Of a stretch of DNA of 64,000 nucleotides, positions 1 to 7,513 are shown piece by piece. How positions within the stretch are numbered: position 1 is the first letter of the stretch; the number at the start of each line of letters is the position of its first letter. Made by a program: the position numbers and the translations under genes. A model generated the notes under the pieces. That model saw nothing but the letters and a program-made list of their open reading frames with translations, was not told where the DNA came from and did not search any database. The DNA lies in NCBI GenBank assembly GCA_903875225.1, contig CAIQVJ010000061.1:1-64000 (forward strand), in the 5' to 3' direction. The DNA is from an uncultured Pseudomonadota bacterium. Its GTDB lineage: Bacteria > Myxococcota_A > UBA796 > SXON01.

Positions 1-217
1 GCTGGACGCTGTGGAGGCACCTTGCGATGCGCACCGTCCATGCGGGGAGGCTCTCACCTCCTGCCCGGTTGTCACCCTGCTCTGCTGCTCGACTTGCGCC
101 GAGCCTTGAAGCCTGCGAATCCTGTCGTCCCGAAGGACCCTCGAAATCCGCACTCGAAACGCTCACGCGCTCCGAAAGTTCACCAGCCGCCTTGCCGCCT
201 CGTCCTTCGGGTGTCAT
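1..217 (-). CDS. Partial ORF inside the structured RNA, possible intron-encoded protein N-terminus
   Basis: An ATG at 215-217 opens a 72-codon frame with no stop before the window edge. The product begins MTPEGRGGKAAGELSERV and is polar, rich in Gly, Ala, Ser and Arg, with no recognisable domain in the visible part. Group II intron reverse transcriptases often carry such low-complexity N-terminal segments before the RT domain, which would lie outside the window. The position downstream of several GNRA hairpins fits an ORF in an intron loop, but the frame could equally be non-coding intron RNA that happens to be open. Confidence 0.3.
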   Translation of the reverse strand, partial: MTPEGRGGKAAGELSERVSVSSADFEGPSGRQDSQASRLGASRAAEQGDNRAGGESLPAWTVRIARCLHSVQ

Positions 218-491
218 GGGAAGTTTCCTTCTCACTCCACACGCGAACCTCGCGGTTTTTCTCCATCGTCGGGTCCGTTGCGCGACAGCCGTTTCCGACT
301 CTCGTACCCGGTGCTCCCGTGGGCTTGGGCTCCTCCTGCTTTCGCAAGGAGGAGTCAGTACGTCAAAGATAGGTTCTTGCGAACCCGCCTTTCGGCAGTG
401 ACTGTTCGGCTTTCGCCGGTGTCGTGGGGGTCCTAAGCAAGCGCCGTGCCAAGCCTCCGAGACGGACAAATGCCGACTATTCGGAGGGCAC
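1..491 (-). ncRNA. Structured RNA, probable 5' part of a group II intron (partial)
   Basis: Read on the minus strand, this stretch holds five hairpins closed by GNRA tetraloops: GAAA at 407-418, GAAA at 387-396, GCAA at 372-385, GAAA on a 9-bp stem with one bulge at 331-353, and GCGA at 246-257. On the plus strand the same loops are not GNRA, which fixes the orientation. The presumed 5' end near 491 begins GTGCC and pairs with GGCAC at 446-450, supported by a 7-bp stem (454-460 with 481-487). GNRA-rich architecture and a GUG-type 5' end are typical of bacterial group II introns. An open frame starts at 217 and runs off the window edge. The exact class and the 3' end cannot be seen. Another large structured RNA is the alternative. 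Confidence 0.5.
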
Positions 492-647
492 TTGGGAAAA
501 CAAGATCCCATGTGATGAGCGCTGCGTTGCATGTTTACACTTTCTGTTCTTATAACATACGTATTTCGCGGGATCTCGACTTCCCGCTCGGCAACACGGA
601 GGACAGCCTGGCCCTCGGGCCACCAGCCATGAACGGCCCGTCGTCGG
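492..647. other. Intergenic stretch, no gene seen
   Basis: This segment lies between the presumed intron 5' end and the small sigma-54-dependent gene. It includes an AT-richer patch at 530-565. Next to the intron boundary there is a short inverted repeat, TGGGA-N8-TCCCA on the minus strand (493-510). No convincing start and ribosome binding site were found on either strand. Confidence 0.4.
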
Positions 648-815
648 TCAGAGTCCCTCGGCCGACTGGAGGAAGCCGGTCACGTCCGGCAGGTCGTCCA
701 TCTCGAAGATGTCGGTGATGTCGATCGCCACGTCGAGGGGCACGAGGTCGGCGTCGTTGATCGCAGAGAGCGGGACGAGGCTGTACCGGGGGGCGATGCT
801 GCGCTTGCTGGCCAT
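648..815 (-). CDS. 55-aa acidic protein under sigma-54 control
   Basis: The product starts MASKRSIAPRYSLVPLSAIN, followed by an acidic half rich in Asp, Ile and Leu, and ends SAEGL. It has no signal peptide, membrane segment or cysteine, and I do not recognise the family. The ATG at 813-815 follows a TGGAG ribosome binding site by six bases. A longer frame in the same register exists, but its upstream part runs across the promoter, so the short form is preferred. A perfect -24/-12 element lies at 848-863, about 33 bases upstream, which argues strongly that this is a real, stress- or development-induced gene. Confidence 0.65.
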   Translation of the reverse strand: MASKRSIAPRYSLVPLSAINDADLVPLDVAIDITDIFEMDDLPDVTGFLQSAEGL

Positions 816-847
816 GCTGGGCTCCAGAGGAGGGTTGTCGAGGACAA

Positions 848-863
848 AGCAACGCGCGTGCCA
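848..863 (-). promoter_or_regulatory. Sigma-54 (-24/-12) promoter, perfect consensus
   Basis: On the minus strand the sequence is TGGCACGCGCGTTGCT, which matches TGGYACRNNNNTTGCW at every defined position. Transcription would start near 838 and read into the 55-aa gene starting at 815. Confidence 0.75.
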
Positions 864-962
864 CCAGCGACACATCAGAAAATGATGCTTTATCCGTTGA
901 GCAGCTACGAATCCGATTTCGGTTTCGTACAAACTGCGAACATTACTTCATTCGAAATAACC

Positions 963-990
963 TTGACACGTCAACAACTGCGTGTAACAA
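963..990 (+). promoter_or_regulatory. Sigma-70-type promoter of the SRPBCC/radical SAM operon
   Basis: A consensus -35 TTGACA (963-968) is followed after 16 bases by a -10 TAACAA (985-990) in an AT-rich patch. The predicted start falls near 997, about 20 bases before the ATG at 1017. Confidence 0.5.
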
Positions 991-1016
991 TCCTCGTCGC
1001 ATCCTCGGGTCATCCA

Positions 1017-1574
1017 ATGCTCCTCCTCGCGCTGCTCCCCTTCTCCCCCCTCGCGATCCACCCTGCATGGGCCGAGGACTCCGACGTGCCCACGGCCGAC
1101 GTGAAGGTGAGCCTCGACGTGCCGGCCACCCCGGAGCAGGTCTTCTCCTACCTCCTCGACTTTGAGCACCTGCAGTCGATCATCCCGTGCATCGGCAGCT
1201 GGGAGATGAGCCAGCGCACGTTCGGCGAAGGCGCGAGCGCCATGGTGCGCTACGACATCGCCGCCATGCACCGGAAGCTGCCCGTGAGCCTCTCCCGGGC
1301 CGATGCCCCCTACCGCATCGACCTCGAACACCTGGGCAACCTCGGGTTCACCACGGTGATCAGCCTCACCGCGCCGCCATCCACCGACGGCGGGCCGGTC
1401 ACGAACGTGACCATCCTCACCCCGCTCAACCCGCCCCCGTGGCCGATCCGCAAGTACTTCTACGACGCGGTGCATGTGGAGTGGCAGAAATGCTACGCGA
1501 CGACGCTCGACAACCTCGCCCAGGCCATGCGCTCGATGCAGACAGCCGAGTCGGTCGCAGCCGACACGCCCTGA
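1017..1574 (+). CDS. Exported SRPBCC (START/Bet v1-like) domain protein
   Basis: A 185-aa protein. A hydrophobic N-terminus with an AWA cleavage site (about residue 19) suggests Sec export. The rest looks like an SRPBCC fold: the opening strand V-K-V-S-L-D-V is followed by P-A-T-P-E-Q-V-F-S-Y-L-L-D-F-E, the usual first helix of polyketide cyclase/CoxG-like proteins that bind hydrophobic ligands. The ATG at 1017 is chosen over an upstream in-frame ATG because it yields a clean signal peptide and lies just after the promoter at 963-990. It is the first gene of a four-gene operon. The next gene overlaps its stop, and the operon encodes a radical SAM enzyme and two membrane proteins. Ligand and role are unknown. 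Confidence 0.75.
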   Translation: MLLLALLPFSPLAIHPAWAEDSDVPTADVKVSLDVPATPEQVFSYLLDFEHLQSIIPCIGSWEMSQRTFGEGASAMVRYDIAAMHRKLPVSLSRADAPYRIDLEHLGNLGFTTVISLTAPPSTDGGPVTNVTILTPLNPPPWPIRKYFYDAVHVEWQKCYATTLDNLAQAMRSMQTAESVAADTP

Positions 1575-2401
1575 CCATCGAGCTTCCGCTCGTCGCGCTC
1601 TGCCTGCTCCGCACGAGCGTCGCCTTCGCCGCCCCCACGAAGGCCGACAGTGCCCGTGCGCTTGAGGAGCAGGGGGAGTTCGCCGAGGCGCTGGCCGCCT
1701 ACGTGGACTGCGCGAGCGACCCTGCAGAAGACCAACGCTACTGCGCTGCTCGCGCCGCGGTGCTCGGCCCCCAGCGCTCGGATGGCTTCGCAGGCTGGGG
1801 CGTGGTGGCGTCTGTGCGGCGGGACTACCGCACGCTCGGTCACGAGGCCGCAGTCGCGCGCGTGAAGGCGGCCCTGGACGCCTCTCCCGATGGGCCGGCG
1901 GCCCCCGACATGCGCCTGTGGCTGGCCAACGAGCTCACGGCCCATGGCAGCGCTGCCGCCGCCGCCGCCCGGGCGGCCGTCCTGGAGGACGAAAACGCGC
2001 TGCCCGCGACGAAGGCGGCCCTGCGCAGCCGCGAGCGCCGACTGGCGCAGACGGCACGGCAGAACCTCGTCGCCGCAGCCCTGGGCGTCGTCGCGTCGGC
2101 CTGGGCCGTCGCGGTGGTGGGGGTGCGGCTGCGTCGAGAGGTGGCGCGTGAGCCCGCGGAGCAGATGAGCGCTGGCGCCGTCGCCGGCGGCCTGCTGCTC
2201 CTCGCGGTCCTTCCCGCGGCGATGGCATGGACCTGGGGCGCGAGCGGTTGGCCGTGGTTCCTCGCCACGGGCTCGGCAGGCGTGCTCGGCGCGCGGCTCG
2301 CACCCGGCCTTCCCATCTGGCTCGCCGTGCCGGGCACCATCGCCTGTGTGGGCCTCGGCGCCTGGGCTGCGAACTGGTTCACGTCGCTGGGGATCGGATG
2401 A
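1571..2401 (+). CDS. Membrane protein with N-terminal helical periplasmic region and four TM segments
   Basis: About 276 aa. The frame opens immediately at the end of the SRPBCC gene with no ATG, GTG or TTG nearby. The likeliest start is CTG at 1571, overlapping the TGA, and it gives an immediate signal sequence ending in VAFAAP. Residues about 25-150 are Ala-rich helices that resemble TPR-like repeats (ALEEQGEFAEALAAYVDC). Four hydrophobic segments follow. The stop overlaps the ATG of the radical SAM gene (ATGA), so the genes are translationally coupled. Family not recognised. The unusual start codon is an inference from the overlap and signal peptide. Confidence 0.6.
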   Translation: MTIELPLVALCLLRTSVAFAAPTKADSARALEEQGEFAEALAAYVDCASDPAEDQRYCAARAAVLGPQRSDGFAGWGVVASVRRDYRTLGHEAAVARVKAALDASPDGPAAPDMRLWLANELTAHGSAAAAAARAAVLEDENALPATKAALRSRERRLAQTARQNLVAAALGVVASAWAVAVVGVRLRREVAREPAEQMSAGAVAGGLLLLAVLPAAMAWTWGASGWPWFLATGSAGVLGARLAPGLPIWLAVPGTIACVGLGAWAANWFTSLGIG

Positions 2402-3573
2402 ACCAGATCGAGGTCCGGCTCGGGCATGCCGCGAACTGCTCGGCGCTGGGCAACGTGCTGAACGTGCTGGTGTGGAGCCAGGTGCTCGCGGCCAGCGTGT
2501 GGACCGCCGCCGAGGCATGGCACACGCGGCGACGGCGGGACGAGCCGGGTGGCGGCCAGACGCGGCTGACCGAGGACCCCTCGGCCTTGGTGCGGTCCAG
2601 GGGGCCCGGGCCGGGCGGAGGAGCCGCCGCCCCGCGCGAGGCACACCTGCAGATCACGCAGGTGTGCGGTCTCCCCTGTGCCCACTGCTACATGGAAAAC
2701 TCGGGCTCCCACGTGCCGCTCGACACGGTGACGTCGCGGCTCGACGCGCTCGCGGACGAGGGCATCCTGCGCGTGGCCCTCGGGGGGGGCGAGCCGCTGC
2801 GGCACCCCGATCTGCCTGCGATCGCCGCGCACGCGCGATCACGGGGGCTCGCCGTGGGGGTCACCACCTCGGGCGTCGGGCCGGACGTCGATCTTCGCAG
2901 CTTCGACCAGGTGAACGTCTCCATCGACGGGCTCGGCGACGTGTTCGTCGGCACCCGCGGCTACGATGGGAGCGACGCGGCGCTCTCCCGGATCCGTTCC
3001 CTGGCGGCAGCAGGCATCCGGACCGGCGTGAACCTCGTGCTCGACCGGGTGACGTTCTTGACCGTCGAGGCGACCGTGGCTGCCGCCATCGATGCAGGGG
3101 CGGTCGACGTGCAGCTCCTCCGCCTGAAGCCGGTCGGGAGGGCGCTGGAGGAGTACACACGTCGTCGGCTCACGCCCGAGCAGGCGATGGACGTGTGGCC
3201 GCTCTGCCAGCGGTTGATGGCGCGCTTTCCCGAGGTGACCGTGCGGCTCGACTGCGCGAGCGTCCCCTGGCTCGCCGCCCACGACCTCGACATGGAGCGG
3301 ATGCGCACGTTCGGCTTTCGCGGATGTCACGGAGCCGTGGACCTCGTCTCCGTGGACACCTCCGGCATCGCGCACCCGTGCAGCTTCGCCCCGCTCCAGC
3401 CCGGCGAGGACTGGGCTGCCGGCGTACAGACAGGTCCCTGCGAGGGCTGCGCCTTCCACTTCGTCTGCAAGGGCGGCTGCCACGCCGTCGCCGGGGCCAT
3501 GACCGGGGATCGTTTCGCGCCGGATCCCGAATGCCCGCGGGTCCTCGCCTGGACGGCTCACGATGCACGGTGA
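2398..3573 (+). CDS. Radical SAM/SPASM enzyme with unusual N-terminal segment
   Basis: A 391-aa protein. The radical SAM cluster motif CxxxCxxC is present (C-G-L-P-C-A-H-C-Y, about residue 90), followed by a GGGEPL SAM-binding strand. The C-terminus carries SPASM-type cysteines (CHGAVDL, HPCSF, CEGC, FVCKGGCH, PECPR) for auxiliary Fe-S clusters, as in peptide-modifying and PQQ-type maturases. The first about 45 residues precede the catalytic core and do not look like radical SAM: they contain LGHAANCSALGNVL, with a single Cys, and a hydrophobic stretch. The start at 2398 overlaps the previous stop. The gene sits between two membrane-protein genes in an operon headed by an exported SRPBCC protein. 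A role in maturing a peptide or small protein is plausible, but no separate precursor was found. Confidence 0.85.
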   Translation: MNQIEVRLGHAANCSALGNVLNVLVWSQVLAASVWTAAEAWHTRRRRDEPGGGQTRLTEDPSALVRSRGPGPGGGAAAPREAHLQITQVCGLPCAHCYMENSGSHVPLDTVTSRLDALADEGILRVALGGGEPLRHPDLPAIAAHARSRGLAVGVTTSGVGPDVDLRSFDQVNVSIDGLGDVFVGTRGYDGSDAALSRIRSLAAAGIRTGVNLVLDRVTFLTVEATVAAAIDAGAVDVQLLRLKPVGRALEEYTRRRLTPEQAMDVWPLCQRLMARFPEVTVRLDCASVPWLAAHDLDMERMRTFGFRGCHGAVDLVSVDTSGIAHPCSFAPLQPGEDWAAGVQTGPCEGCAFHFVCKGGCHAVAGAMTGDRFAPDPECPRVLAWTAHDAR

Positions 3574-3847
3574 CCGCCGGATCGCGGCCTGGCTCGGCTT
3601 CGCCCAGGGCGCGCTGCTCGGCTACGCGGGCCACCGCCTCGCCACGAAGCTCCTCGGAGAGCCCGACCCACGCACGGTCATCGCCTCCGAGCACGTGGGG
3701 TTCTACTGGCGCGCAGCGACCGCCGTGTGGTGGGGTCTCCTCCTCGCTGGCTTCTCCTGGCGTTTTCCGCGAGTGGAGCCCGCCTTGCGCAGAACGCTGA
3801 CCCCGGCGGTGGTGATCGCCGTGCTCGTGGCAGCGTGGTGCCGCTGA
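3563..3847 (+). CDS. Small membrane protein of the radical SAM operon
   Basis: A 94-aa protein with three hydrophobic stretches: about residues 8-22, 47-63 and 79-92, the last less certain. The ATG at 3563 lies inside the end of the radical SAM gene (11-base overlap), so it belongs to the same operon. No family recognised. It could be a transporter-like partner or a membrane anchor for the radical SAM product. Confidence 0.65.
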   Translation: MHGDRRIAAWLGFAQGALLGYAGHRLATKLLGEPDPRTVIASEHVGFYWRAATAVWWGLLLAGFSWRFPRVEPALRRTLTPAVVIAVLVAAWCR

Positions 3848-3857
3848 CCCGGCCGGC

Positions 3858-4085
3858 TCAACTCCCCGCGCCCGAAGCGGACCTCAACCCGGGTGACCGC
3901 CCGACGGCTCCGGTCTCGCGGGTGTAGGGGCAGTGGCGACAGCCGGCGCCACAGCAGTGTCCCCGACGCAGCAGGTTCCCGGCTGTCATGACGAACCAGC
4001 CCGTGAGCGGATCGATGTACCCGTCCTGCTGCAGCGCCTCCGCGCGCGCGTGGGCGGCGACGATTCGTGGATCAAGCGGTTCCAT
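3858..4085 (-). CDS. DUF5522 family cysteine-rich protein
   Basis: A 75-aa protein. The segment DGYIDPLTGWFVMTAGNLL and the cysteine motif RGHCCGAGCRHCPY are the hallmark of DUF5522, a small soluble family of unknown function often encoded beside unrelated transport or metabolic genes. The four clustered cysteines suggest metal or Fe-S binding, which is inference. The ATG overlaps the 3' end of the MFS gene by 14 bases, making it the last gene of a minus-strand operon. The C-terminal 20 residues are low complexity. Confidence 0.8.
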   Translation of the reverse strand: MEPLDPRIVAAHARAEALQQDGYIDPLTGWFVMTAGNLLRRGHCCGAGCRHCPYTRETGAVGRSPGLRSASGAGS

Positions 4086-5241
4086 TCGACTCCGGGTAGT
4101 GCCCGACGACCCGCGGGACCAGCGCCAACGCAGGCAACGCCAGCACGAAGGTGAACACGAACCACGAGGCGTACCCCCAGCTCTCCACCCCCACGCCCGA
4201 GATCGCCCCTGACAACGTGCGAGTCAGCCCGATCATGCCCGAGAGGATCGCCCATCGCGTGGCCAGGCCCCCGGTGTCGGACTCGCCGGACCCCCGGCAG
4301 GCGCGCATGGTGAGCGCCATCAGCGCGCTGGTCCCGAGCCCCGCAGTGAAGCTCTCCACCACCGAGGCCGCGACCGCAGAGCCGATCCCGCCGACCTCCG
4401 CGGCCAGGGCGTATCCGAGGTTGGAGAACGCCTGGGTCAACCCGAGCGCCACCAGCATGCTGGCAAGCCCGAAGCGGCTGACGAGCGCGCCTCCGATCAG
4501 CGCACCCAGGGCGGTGAGCACGCTGCCGCCCGTCGTCGAGATCATGCCGACCTGCCCCGCGTCGAGCCCCGCGGAGAGCAGGAAGGGTCTCGTCATCGGG
4601 GCCATCGCGCTGTCCCCCAGCTTGAACAACAGCACCAGCACGAAGAGCGCCCAGGTGCCCGGGCGCCGCAGCCACTCGGCGAGCACCCGCCCCCAGGCCG
4701 GGGTCGAAACCGCCGCAACTTGCGGGACGCGCTGGAGGGTCTGGCACGCGACGAGGATCGCCGCCTGCATGCCCGCCACGGTCCAGAACGCCACGTTCCA
4801 GCCCCACGCGCTCCCGATCCACGTCGCGCCGCCCCCTGCGAGCGCCATTGCCCCCCGGTACGCGGCGATCCGCACGCCCGTCACCCTGCCCTGCTCCGAG
4901 GGCGGCACCCGAGCGACGATGTAGGCGTCCACCGCGATGTCCGCGGTGGCAGAGCCCATGGCGCCGAGCACCAGCAGCGGCACCAGGCCGGGCGAACTGC
5001 TGTCGGCGAGCCCGGTGAGCGCAGCGATCGACCCGGCTGCCACCGTCATGCCAACGAGCATCCACCGGTGCCATGTGCTGACCCGATCGACGAACGGGGC
5101 CCAGAGCGGCTTCAACGTCCAGGGCAGGCCGACGAGCGTGAGGGCGCCCAGGCTAGCGAGATCGGTACCGTGCACGCGGAGCCAGATCGGCACCAGCTCG
5201 TTGATGGCACCGTAGGGGATGCCCGACGCGAACTCGAGCAC
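4072..5241 (-). CDS. Major facilitator superfamily transporter (AmpG/PAT-like)
   Basis: A 389-aa membrane protein with about 12 hydrophobic segments. The start region EFASGIPYGAINELVPIWLR and the later LKPLWAPFVDR resemble the AmpG/PAT branch of MFS permeases, which import muropeptides or acetyl-CoA-like solutes. The substrate here is not predictable. GTG at 5241 is the only standard start, but it would cut into the first TM helix. The frame extends upstream to a CTG at 5298 that overlaps the stop of the deacetylase gene and restores R-F-R-D-L-F-L-A-T-L, so the true start may be there. Part of a minus-strand operon. Confidence 0.85.
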   Translation of the reverse strand: MLEFASGIPYGAINELVPIWLRVHGTDLASLGALTLVGLPWTLKPLWAPFVDRVSTWHRWMLVGMTVAAGSIAALTGLADSSSPGLVPLLVLGAMGSATADIAVDAYIVARVPPSEQGRVTGVRIAAYRGAMALAGGGATWIGSAWGWNVAFWTVAGMQAAILVACQTLQRVPQVAAVSTPAWGRVLAEWLRRPGTWALFVLVLLFKLGDSAMAPMTRPFLLSAGLDAGQVGMISTTGGSVLTALGALIGGALVSRFGLASMLVALGLTQAFSNLGYALAAEVGGIGSAVAASVVESFTAGLGTSALMALTMRACRGSGESDTGGLATRWAILSGMIGLTRTLSGAISGVGVESWGYASWFVFTFVLALPALALVPRVVGHYPESNGTA

Positions 5242-5294
5242 GAGCGTGGCGAGGAAGAGGTCACGGAACCGGTCGGCCCGCGTCGACGGCGTGC

Positions 5295-6065
5295 TCAGGC
5301 CGGCTCCATCGCGGCGGAGAGCGTGCTCACGGTGATCCCGCGGCGGTCCCAGTCCGCCAGGATCTCGGGGAGCAGCGTGCGGGCGTACCCGGGGCCGTCA
5401 TGCATCAACACGATGTCGGTGCCGACGGCCTCCCGGCAGCGCGCGAGGATGACGCGAGGGCTCACGAACCCGCCGTCCCCCGTGCGCACCGAGCACCACG
5501 CGATGGGGAGCCCGGCTCGCTCGGCAGAGGCATACACTCGCGGGCTGACCGCCCCGAACGGGGGGCGGAACCAGCGGACGAGACCGCCCGTGACGCGGGT
5601 GAGCTCCTGCGCTGCTTCGCGGAGTTGGGTGCTCCCGAGCCCAGCCGGAAGGACGGTGAACCGCGCGTCGTGAGCGGGGCCGTGCAGGCCGATCTCGTGG
5701 CCCGCCTCCTGGATGGCCCGAGCCAGCTCCGGGTGACGATGGGCACGATCGACGAGCAGGAAGAAGGTGGCATGCGCGCCGGCGCTCTCGAGCGCGCTCA
5801 GGATCGCCGGTGTGGACAGAGGGTCCGGGCCGTCGTCGATGGTCAGCGCGAGCCGGCCGGGGTGCCGGGCGCGGCAGAGGGCGTCGCCGAACCACCCGAG
5901 GTCCGGCCTGGCGGAGGCGAGGGCCACCGCTCCGACGACCCCCGCGATGGCCACACCACCGAGCACGGTCGCCAACGGCGCGCTCAGGAGACCCATCGCG
6001 GCGGCACCGCCCGCAGAGACCCCCGCGGAGCCGAACGCGAGCACCGCCGGCTGGAGTGGCTTCAC
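5295..6065 (-). CDS. NodB-type polysaccharide deacetylase
   Basis: About 256 aa. A hydrophobic N-terminal region (about residues 5-50, two TM-like stretches) anchors a NodB domain. Its motifs are visible: LTIDDGPDP (metal-binding and catalytic Asp), HEIGLHGPAHD (zinc His pair) and RWFRPPFGA (RxPxG). A late DIVLMHDG carries the last motif. Family members remove N- or O-acetyl groups from peptidoglycan or exopolysaccharide. GTG at 6065 overlaps the stop of the preceding gene (GTGA) and is preferred. An ATG at 6086 would add seven residues. Downstream neighbour is the MFS gene. Confidence 0.85.
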   Translation of the reverse strand: MKPLQPAVLAFGSAGVSAGGAAAMGLLSAPLATVLGGVAIAGVVGAVALASARPDLGWFGDALCRARHPGRLALTIDDGPDPLSTPAILSALESAGAHATFFLLVDRAHRHPELARAIQEAGHEIGLHGPAHDARFTVLPAGLGSTQLREAAQELTRVTGGLVRWFRPPFGAVSPRVYASAERAGLPIAWCSVRTGDGGFVSPRVILARCREAVGTDIVLMHDGPGYARTLLPEILADWDRRGITVSTLSAAMEPA

Positions 6066-6922
6066 AACGCCTCGGGATGCCAGCATTCGCGAGTGCAGGC
6101 GGCGATGTCGGCGCGGTGCTCCGCGAGCGCCGCCCATCCTGCGTCCCGACCGATGCGACCGGGCTGCCACGGGCAGGAGCTTGCGCCCTCGCCATCGAGC
6201 ACGACGCGGGCACCGATCGGGCAGTGACCTCGTGCTCGCGCCCGGCCCGGCTCGCCGGCAGCTCCGCCCGCCATGTCATCGAGCGCTGCCCACAACGCTG
6301 CCGGCGTGCGCGAGAACGAGGCGACGAGCGAGCGCAGCGGCCACGGCTCGGGGGCCGTACCGCGCCATGCCCCCACGACCCGCACGCCGTCTGCACCCGC
6401 CGCCTGGAGCGCGCGCGCCTGCTCCAGGCTCGCATCTGCATGCAGCTCGGCCTCCAGGTCGACCCGGGCGCTGCGCGACGCGCGCGCGGCGGCCAGGGCA
6501 AGGAACGCCTCCTCCGTGGGTTCGCCCACGATCACGCGGCGGGCTCCCCCGTCGATGATCGCCTCGGCTTCCGGCAACCCGAGCGACGTGGCCGTCGTGC
6601 GAACGCTCACGGGCACCTCGAGCCGATGACAGAACCGCACCATCTCCTTCAGCAGCGGGTTCCCGGGACGCCCGATCACGCAGACGGGGACGGGCCCGTG
6701 CGCCAGGAACCAGTCCACAACCCGCGTCTGCCACTCCTCGAGCGGCCGCGCAGCCGCCCGGCTCGGCAGCTCCCCGAAGCCGACACCACCGAGATCATCG
6801 AGGCGCAAATCGAGGCGCGAGGGCCCGTCCAGTCGGCGAAGCGGCCCTCGAATCCACGCGGGGAGGGCCTCGACGCGACGGTGCGCCCCGGCGCGCGCCA
6901 GGACCTGCAGCCGGGTGATCAT
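6062..6922 (-). CDS. Radical SAM-like protein lacking the Fe-S cysteine motif
   Basis: A 286-aa protein. The fold pattern looks like a radical SAM TIM barrel: VCVIGRPGNPLLKEMVRFCH resembles the GGEPLL strand and following helix, and VPVSVRTTATSLG the next strand. No CxxxCxxC appears where the SAM cluster should be. The C-terminus keeps a SPASM-like cysteine set (HCPIGARVVLDGEGASSCPW and CTRECW). It may be a cluster-less relative acting as a scaffold, or it may bind one auxiliary cluster. ATG at 6922 chosen over a longer frame because MITRLQ begins a plausible helix and the longer form adds only five residues. First gene of the operon with the deacetylase and MFS genes. Confidence 0.6.
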   Translation of the reverse strand: MITRLQVLARAGAHRRVEALPAWIRGPLRRLDGPSRLDLRLDDLGGVGFGELPSRAAARPLEEWQTRVVDWFLAHGPVPVCVIGRPGNPLLKEMVRFCHRLEVPVSVRTTATSLGLPEAEAIIDGGARRVIVGEPTEEAFLALAAARASRSARVDLEAELHADASLEQARALQAAGADGVRVVGAWRGTAPEPWPLRSLVASFSRTPAALWAALDDMAGGAAGEPGRARARGHCPIGARVVLDGEGASSCPWQPGRIGRDAGWAALAEHRADIAACTRECWHPEAL

Positions 6923-6961
6923 CCTCAACGGTCCCACCCTGCCCGGCAGACGCCGCCGGGC

Positions 6962-7423
6962 TCACGGATACAGGTCAACAGGGACTCCCAGGGGCACGAG
7001 CACGTCGCTGAGATGCTCGGCGGCCGACGCTTCTTCGTCGGATGCCTTCCCGGCGTCCAGCACCGCCTTGTCGAACGCAGCCGTGTCATTCGCCTTCCAT
7101 GCGGTCGAGACGGCCGTGTAGGCCTCGGCGCGGTGCTTCCAGGCCATCACCAGCTCCCCGTGCGCCCCCGCGATCTGGGAATCGGTCGGGTGCACGCCGG
7201 CGGCGCGACGCGCCATGTCGGCGGCCTTCACCACAGCGGCATCCGAGACGGCCGCTGCGACGGCGGCCGGGTCCACCTCGTTCTTCTTGACCTTGCTGGC
7301 GAGCTGCAGGAACTGCTCGCCGAGCGCGCGGTTCTCCTCGAACAAGGGCTTCATCTCGCCGACATAGGCTTCCCCCGATGCAGCGAGGGGATCACCGGCA
7401 CATGCGAGGAGGACGAACCACAT
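6962..7423 (-). CDS. Small lipoprotein, helical
   Basis: A 153-aa protein. The N-terminus MWFVLLACAGDP contains a lipobox (L-L-A-C, Cys8), although the signal is unusually short and lacks a basic n-region. The mature part is almost wholly alpha-helical, with repeated Ala and Glu and no cysteines, and resembles helical-bundle periplasmic proteins. Family not recognised. It ends 39 bases before the radical SAM-like gene on the same strand, so it could be co-transcribed with it. Confidence 0.65.
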   Translation of the reverse strand: MWFVLLACAGDPLAASGEAYVGEMKPLFEENRALGEQFLQLASKVKKNEVDPAAVAAAVSDAAVVKAADMARRAAGVHPTDSQIAGAHGELVMAWKHRAEAYTAVSTAWKANDTAAFDKAVLDAGKASDEEASAAEHLSDVLVPLGVPVDLYP

Positions 7424-7513
7424 CGGTAGAAGCTATCAAGAGGGAGCCGTGTCGGCCCCGTTCGTTTCTTGATACCTGCCGCCGCCCACACCTCTCGCGC
7501 ACCGGAGCCTTCC

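Noticed and set aside
22-401. Two plus-strand frames of 116 and 124 codons at the left edge
   Set aside because: They run opposite to the GNRA hairpins, lack ribosome binding sites and show no protein-like pattern.
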